Source of the DNA: Prochlorococcus sp. MIT 0701
GTDB taxonomy: Bacteria > Cyanobacteriota > Cyanobacteriia > PCC-6307 > Cyanobiaceae
Reading direction: 5' to 3'
Assembly (NCBI RefSeq): GCF_000760295.1
Contig: NZ_JNBA01000036.1
Coordinates: 124,001 to 188,000 of the forward strand
DNA: 64,000 bases
Shown here: piece after piece, positions 17,181 to 26,926 of the stretch
How positions within the stretch are numbered: the first letter of the stretch is position 1
Layout of the letters: the number at the start of each line of letters is the position of its first letter
The notes under the pieces: generated by a model
What the model saw: only the letters and a program-made list of their open reading frames with translations
Told to the model about the DNA's origin: nothing
Database searches by the model: none
Made by a program: the position numbers and the translations under genes

Positions 17181-19319
17181 ATGAGTAATCCAGCGGTAGC
17201 TTCGGAGCACTACATCAACCGAGAGCTCAGCTGGATCGCCTTCAACGAAAGGGTCCTTGCTCAGGCACTGGATAGACGCACCCCGCTGCTGGAACAAGCC
17301 AAGTTCAGTGCCATCTTCAGCAACAACCTCGACGAATTCTTCATGGTTCGCGTGGCCTCCCTCAAAGCGCAAGTGGAAGCCGGCATTACCAAAACCAGCG
17401 CAGACGGTCTAACCCCTCTTCAGCAGCTCCTCACGATCCGAGATCACCTTGTTCCTCTCATCGAGCAACAACAAGATCACTACCGTAAACACCTCAAAAA
17501 CGAGCTAGTCGAGCAAGGTGTTCACCTACTCGACTATGAGCAACTCAATCAACAAGAACGCCTCTGGGTTGACAATTATTTCCAGACAGCCATTTTTCCG
17601 GTGCTGACACCACTAGCCGTGGATCCAGCCCATCCCTTCCCTTTCGTTAGCAATCTCAGCCTCAACATTGCGACCCTGATCCTCGATCCGGAAACAGGCC
17701 AACAACAATTCGCCCGGGTCAAGGTTCCACAAAAAACGATGCCTCGTTTTGTAGAGATACCTCCTGATCTAAGTGGCATCAATCCCAAACCGGTTCACAC
17801 AGCAGTTCCATTGGAGCAAGTGGTGGCCTTCAACCTCAAATTGCTCTTCCCCGGGATGAAGATTGAAGAGCACTACTTCTTCCGAGTCACCCGCGATGCG
17901 GACCTTGAACTCAGGGACCTAGAAGCCGACGATCTCATGAGCGCCATGGAACAGGGCCTTCACAAGCGGCGGATGGGCGGAGAAGTGGTGAGACTCGAAG
18001 TAACAAACGAAATGCCCCAGAGAGTCGTTGAGATGCTGATTGAAGGTATGGCTGTTGAAGAAAACGACCTTTATCGCATCGAGGGACTACTAGGCCTCGA
18101 TGATCTATTCGGTCTCATGCGTTTGCCCCTGGAACAACTCAAAGACCAACCCCACATTGGCCTGACCTCCAAAGTTCTCTCCCGCAGCCAGCGCAGAATG
18201 CTTGAAGACGAATCAATCAAAGAAGAAGAATTCAAAAGCATCTTCTCGGTGATTCGCCGCAAAGACATTCTCCTTCACCACCCATACGAACTGTTCGCGA
18301 CCTCTGTAGAGGAATTCATCAATCAAGCAGCAGACGATCCCCTAGTCATGGGAATCAAGATCACGCTCTATCGAACATCTAAGGATTCCCCAATCATTGC
18401 GGCCCTGATCCGTGCAGCGGAACATGGTAAACAGGTCATGGCTCTGGTTGAACTCAAGGCACGCTTCGATGAAGGCAACAATATTCAATGGGCCCGTCAT
18501 CTAGAGCGATCGGGCGTTCACGTTGTCTATGGCGTTTTAGGACTGAAAACCCACACAAAAACCATCTTGGTCGTTCGCAAAGAAAAAGAGCGCCTACGCA
18601 GCTACGTACACATCGGCACAGGTAACTACAACTCGAAGACATCACGTGTCTACACCGACCTTGGTCTGCTCTCTGCACGACCGGAACTCAGCCAAGATCT
18701 AGTTGAGCTATTCAATTATCTCACTGGCTTTTCAAAGCAACAAAGCTTCCGTCGACTGCTGGTGGCGCCTGTCACCCTACGCAAGGGGATGGAATCACTG
18801 ATCCTCCGCGAAATCGAACACGCCCGCGAAGGTCGAGGCGGACACATCCGCGCCAAGATGAATGCTCTGGTGGATCCAGCCATCATTAACCTGCTCTACG
18901 AAGCTTCCCAAGTTGGAGTTCGCATTGAACTGATCATCCGCGGTATGTGCTGTCTCTACCCAGGGCGAAAAGGGTTCAGCGAAAACATCAGCGTGATCAG
19001 CATCATCGGCCGGTTCCTGGAACACTCCCGTATCTTCTGGTTTGCCAATGACAACAACCCAGAGGTTTATATCGGCAGCGCAGACTTGATGCCTCGAAAC
19101 TTAGACAGACGCGTGGAAGCCGTTACTCCAATTGAAGAACCAGAGCAAAAGGAAAACCTAGAGCGACTGCTGAACCTCTACCTAAACGACAACCGCGAAG
19201 CCTGGGATATGCAGAGCGATGGCAGCTTTTTACAGCGCCAACCCAATCCCAATAGTGAAGAACATCGTGCACAGCAACAGCTGATCAACCTTTGGCAACA
19301 AGGCATCCCTGCAGGGTGA
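17181..19319 (+). CDS. ppk: Polyphosphate kinase PPK1
   Basis: 712 residues, full length for PPK1. It builds polyphosphate from ATP. N-terminal YINRELSWIAFNERVLAQA and NNLDEFFMVRVASLKAQ are family signatures. The catalytic part has IKITLYRTSKDSPIIAAL, VALVELKARFDEGNNIQWARHLE and GLKTHTKTILVVRK with the autophosphorylated His, then SYVHIGTGNYNSKTSRVYTD and a second conserved segment SADLMPRNLDRRVE. It should act at the membrane or in the cytoplasm for phosphate storage. No PHO box was identified in the 42-base gap to the MFS gene. Confidence 0.97.
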   Translation: MSNPAVASEHYINRELSWIAFNERVLAQALDRRTPLLEQAKFSAIFSNNLDEFFMVRVASLKAQVEAGITKTSADGLTPLQQLLTIRDHLVPLIEQQQDHYRKHLKNELVEQGVHLLDYEQLNQQERLWVDNYFQTAIFPVLTPLAVDPAHPFPFVSNLSLNIATLILDPETGQQQFARVKVPQKTMPRFVEIPPDLSGINPKPVHTAVPLEQVVAFNLKLLFPGMKIEEHYFFRVTRDADLELRDLEADDLMSAMEQGLHKRRMGGEVVRLEVTNEMPQRVVEMLIEGMAVEENDLYRIEGLLGLDDLFGLMRLPLEQLKDQPHIGLTSKVLSRSQRRMLEDESIKEEEFKSIFSVIRRKDILLHHPYELFATSVEEFINQAADDPLVMGIKITLYRTSKDSPIIAALIRAAEHGKQVMALVELKARFDEGNNIQWARHLERSGVHVVYGVLGLKTHTKTILVVRKEKERLRSYVHIGTGNYNSKTSRVYTDLGLLSARPELSQDLVELFNYLTGFSKQQSFRRLLVAPVTLRKGMESLILREIEHAREGRGGHIRAKMNALVDPAIINLLYEASQVGVRIELIIRGMCCLYPGRKGFSENISVISIIGRFLEHSRIFWFANDNNPEVYIGSADLMPRNLDRRVEAVTPIEEPEQKENLERLLNLYLNDNREAWDMQSDGSFLQRQPNPNSEEHRAQQQLINLWQQGIPAG

Positions 19320-19527
19320 AACTCTGTGCCTCACGAGACCATAACTTTGAGAAAGTGCTCTTTGCTACCTAAAAAGGAATAATCAGCATGCAAAGCAGTT
19401 TTTTTACTTAGAAGCGACCAATCACCTGATCATTCGCATTGACTAACAAAAACTTTTTGCTTCAACCAAGTTTCCAAGCTCTGTGAGTGCTAAATTCCGC
19501 GCAAATCTAATTTAGGAGGCCAGGGTG

Positions 19528-20562
19528 ATGGGGATCCCTCTGGAATCTGCGAAGGGTGCTTCACTCACGCCTTCGTCAGAAGTTGTATTACCGTCTACAT
19601 CTAACCAACGTTCAGAAAAAGCGAATCGAGCTGGCCGTAACGGGCAGGCATCCCGTAACCAAAATCGCCAAGGTGGTCGTTTGGGTACTGATGCGATCGG
19701 GTTCTACCTGAGCAGCATCGGACGCGTCCCTTTGCTGACCGCAGCTGAGGAAATTGAGCTAGCCCACCATGTGCAAGCGATGAAGGAATTGCTGGAGTTA
19801 CCAGAGCAAGACCACACTCCACGACAACGCCACAAAATTCGCATGGGCAAACGAGCCCGTGACCGCATGATGTCAGCCAACCTCCGGCTCGTAGTTAGCG
19901 TTGCCAAAAAGTATCAGAATCAGGGCCTTGAACTCCTTGACCTAGTGCAAGAAGGAGCCATTGGTCTCGAACGTGCTGTCGACAAGTTCGATCCAGCCAT
20001 GGGTTATAAGTTCTCCACCTACGCCTATTGGTGGATTCGTCAAGGGATGACCAGGGCCATCGACAACAGCGCCCGCACCATACGTCTTCCCATTCACATC
20101 AGCGAAAAACTCTCCAAGATGCGACGCATCTCAAGAGAGCTTTCCCATCGTTTCGGCCGTCAACCCAATCGATTGGAGTTAGCCCATGCCATGGGCATTC
20201 AACCCCAAGACCTTGAAGATCTCATCGCTCAAAGCGCTCCTTGCGCATCCCTCGATGCCCATGCCCGCGGAGAAGAAGACCGCAGCACCCTAGGTGAACT
20301 GATACCCGACCCCAATGGGGCCGAACCAATGGAAGGCCTCGATCGCAGCATCCAAAAGGAACACCTAGGAGGCTGGCTATCTCAGCTCAATGAACGTGAA
20401 CAGAAAATCCTGCGATTGCGCTTCGGTCTAGATGGTGAAGAACCACTGACCCTCGCTGAAATCGGACGGCAAATCAGCGTCTCACGAGAACGCGTACGAC
20501 AGTTGGAGGCCAAAGCCATTCTCAAGCTACGGATGATGACCAACCATCAACAAGCAGCATGA
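19528..20562 (+). CDS. Group 2 RNA polymerase sigma factor (RpoD-like)
   Basis: About 344 residues. Region 1.2 (DAIGFYLSSIGRVPLLTAAEEIELAHHVQ), region 2 (MMSANLRLVVSVAKKYQNQG, LLDLVQEGAIGLERAVDKFDP, FSTYAYWWIRQGMTRAI), region 3 and region 4 with the helix-turn-helix TLAEIGRQISVSRERVRQLEAKA are all intact. The long acidic region 1.1 of the primary sigma is absent and the N-terminus is a short basic linker, so this is a non-essential group 2 factor. A strong AGGAGG at 19514-19519 supports the ATG at 19528 (8-base spacing) over the GTG one codon earlier. Regulation is not visible. Confidence 0.93.
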   Translation: MGIPLESAKGASLTPSSEVVLPSTSNQRSEKANRAGRNGQASRNQNRQGGRLGTDAIGFYLSSIGRVPLLTAAEEIELAHHVQAMKELLELPEQDHTPRQRHKIRMGKRARDRMMSANLRLVVSVAKKYQNQGLELLDLVQEGAIGLERAVDKFDPAMGYKFSTYAYWWIRQGMTRAIDNSARTIRLPIHISEKLSKMRRISRELSHRFGRQPNRLELAHAMGIQPQDLEDLIAQSAPCASLDAHARGEEDRSTLGELIPDPNGAEPMEGLDRSIQKEHLGGWLSQLNEREQKILRLRFGLDGEEPLTLAEIGRQISVSRERVRQLEAKAILKLRMMTNHQQAA

Positions 20563-20570
20563 GTTAAGTC

Positions 20571-21224
20571 TTGGGGTATATCAACTCTCTGGTTGCCATT
20601 GCATGCTGGATAGCTTTTGTGCTTTCAGCTGCAGTGGTTTGCAGGGTCCGCTGGCCTAACCAACGAGAACTAAGTCGCAAGATCGTTCACATCGGTACTG
20701 GCCCAGTCATCCCTTTGGCCTGGTGGCTCGGGATCCCATCGGATTGGGCGATTCCAATGGCAATCCTCATTACCATTCTGATCCTCATCAACCACCGCTG
20801 GCGCTTACTGCCAGCCATTGAAGACGTCAATCGACACAGCTACGGCACAGTGGCATACGCTCTAACAATCACCCTATTGCTGATTTTCTTCTGGCCAGAA
20901 AATGCTGCAGCGGTCTGCTCCGGAGTGCTTGTGATGGCGTTCGGCGATGGGCTAGCTGGCCTCATCGGTCGCAAAGTACGCTCACCCAATTGGTTGATAT
21001 GGGGTCAACGCAAATCAGTCGCCGGCACTCTGACCATGGCTGTGATAACCCTAAGCATTCTGTTCACTCTAAACCTGCTCATTGACGCTAACTTCCATCC
21101 CCTACGCATATTCGCCGTCACAGGCCTTGCCGTTGGACTCGAGCAACTAAGTCGCTGGGGTATCGACAACCTCACTGTGCCAATGGGAGTTGCAGTCGCC
21201 TGGTCATGGATGACAGCGATCTAA
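20571..21224 (+). CDS. Phytol kinase / dolichol kinase-like membrane protein
   Basis: 217 residues with about six transmembrane segments. The family hallmarks are RELSRKIVHIGTGPVIPLAWWLG near residue 31 and MAFGDGLAGLIGRKVRS with QRKSVAGTLTM, the CTP-binding region of the VTE5/SEC59/CdsA-like group. In cyanobacteria and plastids these enzymes phosphorylate phytol released from chlorophyll, feeding tocopherol and chlorophyll recycling. The exact alcohol cannot be read from the sequence. It follows the sigma factor after 8 bases and may be co-transcribed with it; it converges on the DAHP synthase. Confidence 0.8.
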   Translation: MGYINSLVAIACWIAFVLSAAVVCRVRWPNQRELSRKIVHIGTGPVIPLAWWLGIPSDWAIPMAILITILILINHRWRLLPAIEDVNRHSYGTVAYALTITLLLIFFWPENAAAVCSGVLVMAFGDGLAGLIGRKVRSPNWLIWGQRKSVAGTLTMAVITLSILFTLNLLIDANFHPLRIFAVTGLAVGLEQLSRWGIDNLTVPMGVAVAWSWMTAI

Positions 21225-21231
21225 AGACTCT

Positions 21232-22314
21232 TCAAGTTATTGGTGCCAACGTCACTGAAGCCACTGCAGCGGCCAAATCCTCAAGCAGAGTTGCCGTTGT
21301 CTCTATATCGATACAAGCATCCGTAATGCTTTGACCATATACAAGAGTGGAAAGGTCTTCAGGCAACTTCTGATTGCCCTCGACAAGATGACTTTCCAAC
21401 ATCACTCCCATGAGGTGGGTTGATCCTTGGCGTACCTGAGTAGCAACAGCCTGAAGCACCTCTGACTGTCGCCGAAAATCTTTATTCGAATTGTCATGGC
21501 TGCAATCCACCATCAACCGATCAGCCAAGCCAGCCTTAACTAATTCTTTTGCAACCCCTTCCACCGCTTCGAGATGGTAATTGGTACAGCCATTCCCTCC
21601 CCGTAACACGAGATGGCCATCAGGATTTCCAGTGGTATGAACAATCGAAGCCTGACCCTGCCGATTAATCCCTAGAAAATGATGCGGCATAGACGCTGCC
21701 TGCATCGCATGGATAGCAATCTTGGCACTGCCATCGGTACCGTTTTTGTACCCGACGGGCATTGACAATCCAGAAGCCATCTCCCGATGGGTCTGACTCT
21801 CAGTAGTTCTGGCTCCAATTGCCGTCCAACTGATCAAATCAGCGATGTATTGAGGAACAACCGGATCGAGCAATTCAGTGGCTGTCGGCATACCCTCGCG
21901 AGCAAGGTCCAGCAACAACGACCGAGCACGCCGCAAACCAGTGTTGATGTCATAGGAACCATCGAGATGGGGATCATTGATGAGACCTTTCCAACCAACG
22001 GTGGTGCGAGGTTTTTCGAAATAGACCCGTAAGACCACCTCCAACTGGGCGGCATATCGCTGTCGCAACGGCTCCAACTGACGGGCATAGTCCCTTGCAG
22101 ATGCAATGTCATGAACTGAGCAGGGACCAACAATCACCAGCAAGCGGTGATCCTCACCACGCAGGATTGCCTGAATGCGCCTTCTAGTGGCTGCAACGGT
22201 TTTAAGAGCCTCTACATCCAGGGGCAGCTCCTGATGAAGCAAGAGGGGCGACACCAAAGGCCGGGTATCCACCACATGCAAGTCGGAGGTGGTGGTCATT
22301 TCGCCAGAATTCAT
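21232..22314 (-). CDS. aroG: 3-deoxy-7-phosphoheptulonate (DAHP) synthase, type I
   Basis: 360 residues. First enzyme of the shikimate pathway, joining phosphoenolpyruvate and erythrose 4-phosphate. Visible are LLVIVGPCSVHD, RVYFEKPRTTVGWKGLINDP, GLSMPVGYKNGTDGS, VLRGGNGCTNYH and DRLMVDCSHDNSNKD with metal-binding His/Asp, all of the E. coli AroF/G/H type. The paralogue letter is arbitrary. An ATG at residue 6 (MTTTSDLHVV) is an alternative start. aroE of the same pathway is at 35.7 kb but not linked. Confidence 0.96.
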   Translation of the reverse strand: MNSGEMTTTSDLHVVDTRPLVSPLLLHQELPLDVEALKTVAATRRRIQAILRGEDHRLLVIVGPCSVHDIASARDYARQLEPLRQRYAAQLEVVLRVYFEKPRTTVGWKGLINDPHLDGSYDINTGLRRARSLLLDLAREGMPTATELLDPVVPQYIADLISWTAIGARTTESQTHREMASGLSMPVGYKNGTDGSAKIAIHAMQAASMPHHFLGINRQGQASIVHTTGNPDGHLVLRGGNGCTNYHLEAVEGVAKELVKAGLADRLMVDCSHDNSNKDFRRQSEVLQAVATQVRQGSTHLMGVMLESHLVEGNQKLPEDLSTLVYGQSITDACIDIETTATLLEDLAAAVASVTLAPIT

Positions 22315-22445
22315 GACAACCCAGGCTAGGAAACCAACAAGGTGGCAGCATCAGGTAATTGCATTTCAATATCGATCCCCTTCCAGGAGAGCTCGACGGC
22401 AAAGAACAATAGAAAGAACATCACCACTACAGAGGAAGCACACGC

Positions 22446-25070
22446 ATGCTGAGTGCTTATCGCCAGATCGCCGCCGAACGTGAAGCCCAGGGCATCCCTC
22501 CCCTGCCCCTCACTGCCGAGCAAACCCAAGCGCTCACCTTGCTTTTGCAGAATCCCCCAGCAGGAGAATCCTCTGAACTTCTGTACCTACTGCGTGAACG
22601 CATCCCTCCAGGAGTCGATGAAGCGGCCTACGTGAAAGCCACCTGGCTGAGTGCTATTGCCCAGGGAAACAACAAGAGCCCACTCATTACTCCCTTAGAA
22701 GCCACAAAACTGCTAAGCACGATGATTGGGGGGTACAACGTTGCAGCTCTGATTGAGCTGCTTCAACACAATGACCACGAGCTAGCTGAATGCGCCGCTA
22801 CAGGCCTGAGTCGCATCCTGCTCGTCTACGACGCTGTCCATGACGTCATCGAGCTAGCTGAAACCAATCGCTTTGCCAAACAAGTTGTAGAAAGCTGGGC
22901 CGCCGCTGAATGGTTCACCTCCAAACCAGTCTTAGCCAAAGAGATCACAGTCACCGTCTTCAAAGTTGATGGTGAAACCAATACCGACGATCTATCTCCA
23001 GCCACCCATGCCACCACACGACCAGACATCCCCCTGCATGCTCTGGCCATGCTGGAAACACGGGATCCCAATGCCCTTGCCAAGATCGTCAGTCTGAAGG
23101 CAAAAGGCCATCCCATTGCCTACGTGGGCGATGTGGTGGGTACGGGCAGTTCTCGCAAATCAGCAATCAATTCGGTGCTTTGGCACATAGGAGCCGATAT
23201 CCCTTATGTACCTAACAAGCGATCCGGCGGCGTCATCCTTGGCGGCAAAATCGCTCCCATTTTCTTCAACACAGCGGAAGACTCCGGCGCCCTGCCAATT
23301 GAATGTGATGTCAGCGAGCTCCAAAGCGGCGATGTAATCACCATCCGTCCACATGCCGGCACCATCGAACGGGCCTTCGGCGAAGCTAAAGCAGGCGAAA
23401 TCGTGGCTCACTTCAAGCTCAAACCCATCACCATCAGCGACGAAGTGCGCGCGGGTGGGCGTATCTCCCTACTGATCGGCAGAGCACTGACCGACAAAGT
23501 GCGTTCTCAATTTGGACTGTCAACATCCGATCTATTCGTACGCCCTGGAGATACTCCTGAAACGGGCAAGGGGTATACCCAGGCCCAAAAAATCGTTGGT
23601 CTTGCATGTGGTCTCGAAGGAATACGACCTGGGACAAGTTGCGAACCGCTGATGACAACTGTAGGCAGCCAAGACACAACTGGACCAATGACCCGGGACG
23701 AAATGAAGGAGCTCGCCTGCCTGGGATTTGCAGCAGATCTAGTGATGCAAAGCTTCTGCCACACCGCTGCCTACCCGAAGCCTGTAGATCTACAAACCCA
23801 GAAAGAACTTCCCGATTTCTTCTCCCAACGTGGTGGGATAGCACTTCATCCAGGCGATGGGATCATCCACAGCTGGCTGAACCGCATGCTTCTGCCAGAC
23901 ACAGTGGGAACAGGCGGCGATAGCCACACTCGTTTCCCCTTAGGCATTTCTTTCCCCGGAGGTTCTGGCGTGGTGGCTTTTGCTGCAGCCATCGGTGCCA
24001 TGCCCCTAGACATGCCGGAATCTGTACTCGTTCGTTTCAGCGGCTCACTGCAGAGCGGCATCACACTGCGTGACGTCGTCAATGCCATCCCCTTGGTCGC
24101 GATTCAAGAAGGTCTACTCAGCGTAGAAAAAGCCAACAAACTCAATGTCTTTAACGGCAAAATCATGGAAATCGAAGGATTACCTGATCTGAAGCTGGAG
24201 CAAGCCTTTGAACTAACCGATGCCACTGCTGAACGTTCCTGCGCTGGCTGCACGATCAAACTCTCTGAATCAACGGTTGCTGAATATCTTCGCAGCAATA
24301 TTGCATTGCTAAAAAACATGATTGCCCGCGGTTATCAGGATGCTCGCACCCTGGCAAGGCGCATCAAAGCCATGGAAGCTTGGCTGGCAAAGCCAGAATT
24401 AATTAGCGCTGATGAAAACGCAGAGTATGCCGAAATCATCAATATCAACCTCGACGAACTCAAAGAACCCGTACTGGCCTGTCCCAACGATCCCGACAAC
24501 GTCAAGCTGCTCAGTGAGGTTGCAAACAATCCAGTGCAGGAAGTCTTTATAGGCTCCTGTATGACCAACATCGGCCACTACAGAGCTGCCGCAAAAATTC
24601 TTGAAGGGTCTGGTAAAAGCAAAGCTCGCCTATGGGTTTGCCCACCAACAAGAATGGATGAAGCCATGCTTCAAGAAGAGGGGTATTACAGCATCTTCGA
24701 AGCTGCAGGGAGCCGCATGGAAATGCCTGGTTGTTCATTATGTATGGGCAATCAAGCACGCGTGGAAGACAACACAACCGTTTTCTCGACTAGCACTCGA
24801 AACTTCAATAATCGACTAGGCAAAGGAGCCCAGGTCTATTTAGGCAGCGCTGAGTTAGCAGCAGTATGTGCCTTACTAGGCAGAATCCCTACACCAAAAG
24901 AATACCTTTCGATCGCTACAGAAAAAATTAATCCCCTCTCAACAGAGCTTTATCGCTATCTAAATTTCAACCAAATTGATGGCTTTGCAGATCAAGGGCG
25001 CGTGGTAAGTAACGACATACAAGCAGAAGTTCTTGCAGAGTTTTCAGCCACCAATGCCCATGCCGAATGA
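22446..25070 (+). CDS. acnB: Aconitate hydratase B
   Basis: 874 residues, the AcnB type (swivelling HEAT-like domain first). It isomerises citrate to isocitrate. N-terminal [27 protein letters not shown] and the central [35 protein letters not shown] and [23 protein letters not shown] are diagnostic. Cluster Cys residues are in [13 protein letters not shown] and [12 protein letters not shown]. Since cyanobacterial carbon flux to 2-oxoglutarate passes through this step, it provides the skeleton that accepts the ammonium made by urease and NirA. Its 3' end overlaps the CLC gene. Confidence 0.98.
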   Translation: MLSAYRQIAAEREAQGIPPLPLTAEQTQALTLLLQNPPAGESSELLYLLRERIPPGVDEAAYVKATWLSAIAQGNNKSPLITPLEATKLLSTMIGGYNVAALIELLQHNDHELAECAATGLSRILLVYDAVHDVIELAETNRFAKQVVESWAAAEWFTSKPVLAKEITVTVFKVDGETNTDDLSPATHATTRPDIPLHALAMLETRDPNALAKIVSLKAKGHPIAYVGDVVGTGSSRKSAINSVLWHIGADIPYVPNKRSGGVILGGKIAPIFFNTAEDSGALPIECDVSELQSGDVITIRPHAGTIERAFGEAKAGEIVAHFKLKPITISDEVRAGGRISLLIGRALTDKVRSQFGLSTSDLFVRPGDTPETGKGYTQAQKIVGLACGLEGIRPGTSCEPLMTTVGSQDTTGPMTRDEMKELACLGFAADLVMQSFCHTAAYPKPVDLQTQKELPDFFSQRGGIALHPGDGIIHSWLNRMLLPDTVGTGGDSHTRFPLGISFPGGSGVVAFAAAIGAMPLDMPESVLVRFSGSLQSGITLRDVVNAIPLVAIQEGLLSVEKANKLNVFNGKIMEIEGLPDLKLEQAFELTDATAERSCAGCTIKLSESTVAEYLRSNIALLKNMIARGYQDARTLARRIKAMEAWLAKPELISADENAEYAEIININLDELKEPVLACPNDPDNVKLLSEVANNPVQEVFIGSCMTNIGHYRAAAKILEGSGKSKARLWVCPPTRMDEAMLQEEGYYSIFEAAGSRMEMPGCSLCMGNQARVEDNTTVFSTSTRNFNNRLGKGAQVYLGSAELAAVCALLGRIPTPKEYLSIATEKINPLSTELYRYLNFNQIDGFADQGRVVSNDIQAEVLAEFSATNAHAE

Positions 25071-26412
25071 TCTAAACCAGCAACAAAATCTGATGCAGTC
25101 CAATCCCAGCATCCGCAAACTCTTAGAACAGCGCTGGTTTGTGGTTGTGCTGGCTCTGATGCTTACGGGCCTTGGAGCTGCCCTCACAGGAGTACTTTTC
25201 AAAGCTGGTATCTATAGCCTGGCCAAGTGGCGATTCCAACTTCTTGAGCTTCTTCCATCCTGGATCGTTCTACCAGCCCTTGGTGCCACAGGAGGCTTGA
25301 TTTCTGGGTTGCTTGTTTCCGGTCTAGCCCCCTCTGCGAGCGGTTCAGGGGTAAGCCACATCATTGCATTTTTACGCCATCGATCCGTACCAATGGGATT
25401 GAGGGTTGGGCTGGTCAAGCTAGTCGCAGGAGTTATAGCCATCGGCAGTGGTTTTCCACTTGGTCCAGAAGGACCAGCAGTGCAAATGGGAGGCTCTGTC
25501 GCTTGGAAATTTGCTCAATGGTTAAAGGCACCAATCGCCTTTCGCCGAGTCATTGTCGCTGCTGGTGGGGGGGCAGGTCTAGCCGCTATTTTCAGTGCGC
25601 CAATTGGAGGCTTTGTTTACGTCATTGAAGAGCTACTTCATTCTGCAAAACCTGCAGTCTTGCTGCTGGTGGTTGTCACCACCTTCTGGGCTGATACTTG
25701 GGCAGATGTGTTCGGATTTCTAGGGCTAAGTCCATCAGCTGGAAGTCTTAGCAAAGGCGTGGGCTTTCAACTGGAACGTGAATACACACCTCTAGTGCAC
25801 TTTCTACCAATCGACCTGGGCTACCTAATCGCCCTTGGTTTGGTTACGGGAGTCTTAGCGGAGTTTTACTGTCGCTACGTCCTAGCGATGCAACGCAAAG
25901 GTAAAACCTGGTTCGGCAATCGACTCGTTTTAAAGATGGTGCTAAGTGGTGGTGTACTCGGAGGGGTTTATGCAGCTCTTCCTGAGAGCTTTGGGAATTT
26001 GGATAACCTCCAAGATCTCGTCGGTGGAGGAGAAGCTGGTCCCCTCATGGCACTCAGCACGTTCGTCGTGCTGTTTTTCACTACCGGGCTAGCAGCTGCC
26101 TCAGGAGCACCAGGAGGCTTATTTGTGCCGATGCTGACCCTAGGAGGAGCAATCGGCCTGGCCTGTGGAGACTGGGCAGAAATGCTCACTGGCCACGCAC
26201 CCAGTACCTTCATTTTTGCAGGCATGGGAGCGTTCGTAGCCAGCTGCTCACGCACACCTATCACAGCCATGTTTTTAGCCTTCGCACTAACAAAAGATTT
26301 GCTAATCCTCAAACCAATTCTAGTGGCATGCCTATCAAGCTTTCTCGTCGCTCGCCTCTTTAATGAACACTCAATCTATGAAAGACAAATCACAATGGAA
26401 TACAAAGAGTAA
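25060..26412 (+). CDS. CLC-family chloride channel or H+/Cl- antiporter
   Basis: About 450 residues. The three anion-pore loops are present: [33 protein letters not shown] carrying the gating Glu of the G-x-EGP motif, and [29 protein letters not shown] keeps an acidic pair at the position of the inner proton Glu of E. coli ClcA, which favours an antiporter. The start is uncertain: ATG at 25054 or 25060 overlaps the acnB end by 17 or 11 bases, and ATG at 25093 would avoid overlap. No CBS domains are present. Confidence 0.92.
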   Translation: MPNDLNQQQNLMQSNPSIRKLLEQRWFVVVLALMLTGLGAALTGVLFKAGIYSLAKWRFQLLELLPSWIVLPALGATGGLISGLLVSGLAPSASGSGVSHIIAFLRHRSVPMGLRVGLVKLVAGVIAIGSGFPLGPEGPAVQMGGSVAWKFAQWLKAPIAFRRVIVAAGGGAGLAAIFSAPIGGFVYVIEELLHSAKPAVLLLVVVTTFWADTWADVFGFLGLSPSAGSLSKGVGFQLEREYTPLVHFLPIDLGYLIALGLVTGVLAEFYCRYVLAMQRKGKTWFGNRLVLKMVLSGGVLGGVYAALPESFGNLDNLQDLVGGGEAGPLMALSTFVVLFFTTGLAAASGAPGGLFVPMLTLGGAIGLACGDWAEMLTGHAPSTFIFAGMGAFVASCSRTPITAMFLAFALTKDLLILKPILVACLSSFLVARLFNEHSIYERQITMEYKE

Positions 26413-26926
26413 CCAATCAAAAGAAGCAATCTACTGCTTGCAATATCTAAATAAACTGGATAATTTGCAGACAGCCTAAATCCATCCACTAGGGAAAATT
26501 TTAGGGCAAGAATAAAGGCGGCTCATGCTATTTAAATTCTCATAATCTGCAAAACCCTGCATAATAAGGCTCATAAATATTTGCCACTGAAGCCAGCAAG
26601 CCAATCCATAATGCCCTTAAATATCACAATCGGCTAGACGCCTCAGAGGCAGGTAGTTATCTAAATTGTTACTCCATCAATATAAAGTGAGGCAAGGAAT
26701 TTACTAAAGACAGCTGGCAGATCAAAACATATAATCAAACAAGCTCAGTTAACCCAATGATGAATAGCTGATTCCTGAATCATTGATTTATTGAAGTGCA
26801 TCAGGGATTTCGCACCCGATGCCAATAGCCTCTTGAGGATGAACATATGCTGCCAAGGTTGCCGTCCTGAACAAGGAAACCCTCCTATTCACTCCAGCCA
26901 TTCCCAACCCCGGAGCGCTGCGAGCC
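26413..26926. other. AT-rich intergenic region before the radical SAM gene
   Basis: About 430 bases (26413-26843) show no convincing coding frame or RNA gene; the sequence is markedly AT-richer than its neighbours. A short hairpin TGATTC-CT-GAATCA lies near 26770. From 26844 to 26926 the frame of the radical SAM gene is open and protein-like (see that entry). Confidence 0.5.

Noticed and set aside
19485..19493. GAGTGCTAA, one half of a CIRCE heat-shock operator, upstream of the sigma factor gene
   Set aside because: The partner half TTAGCACTC is not found nine bases upstream, so it is most likely chance.
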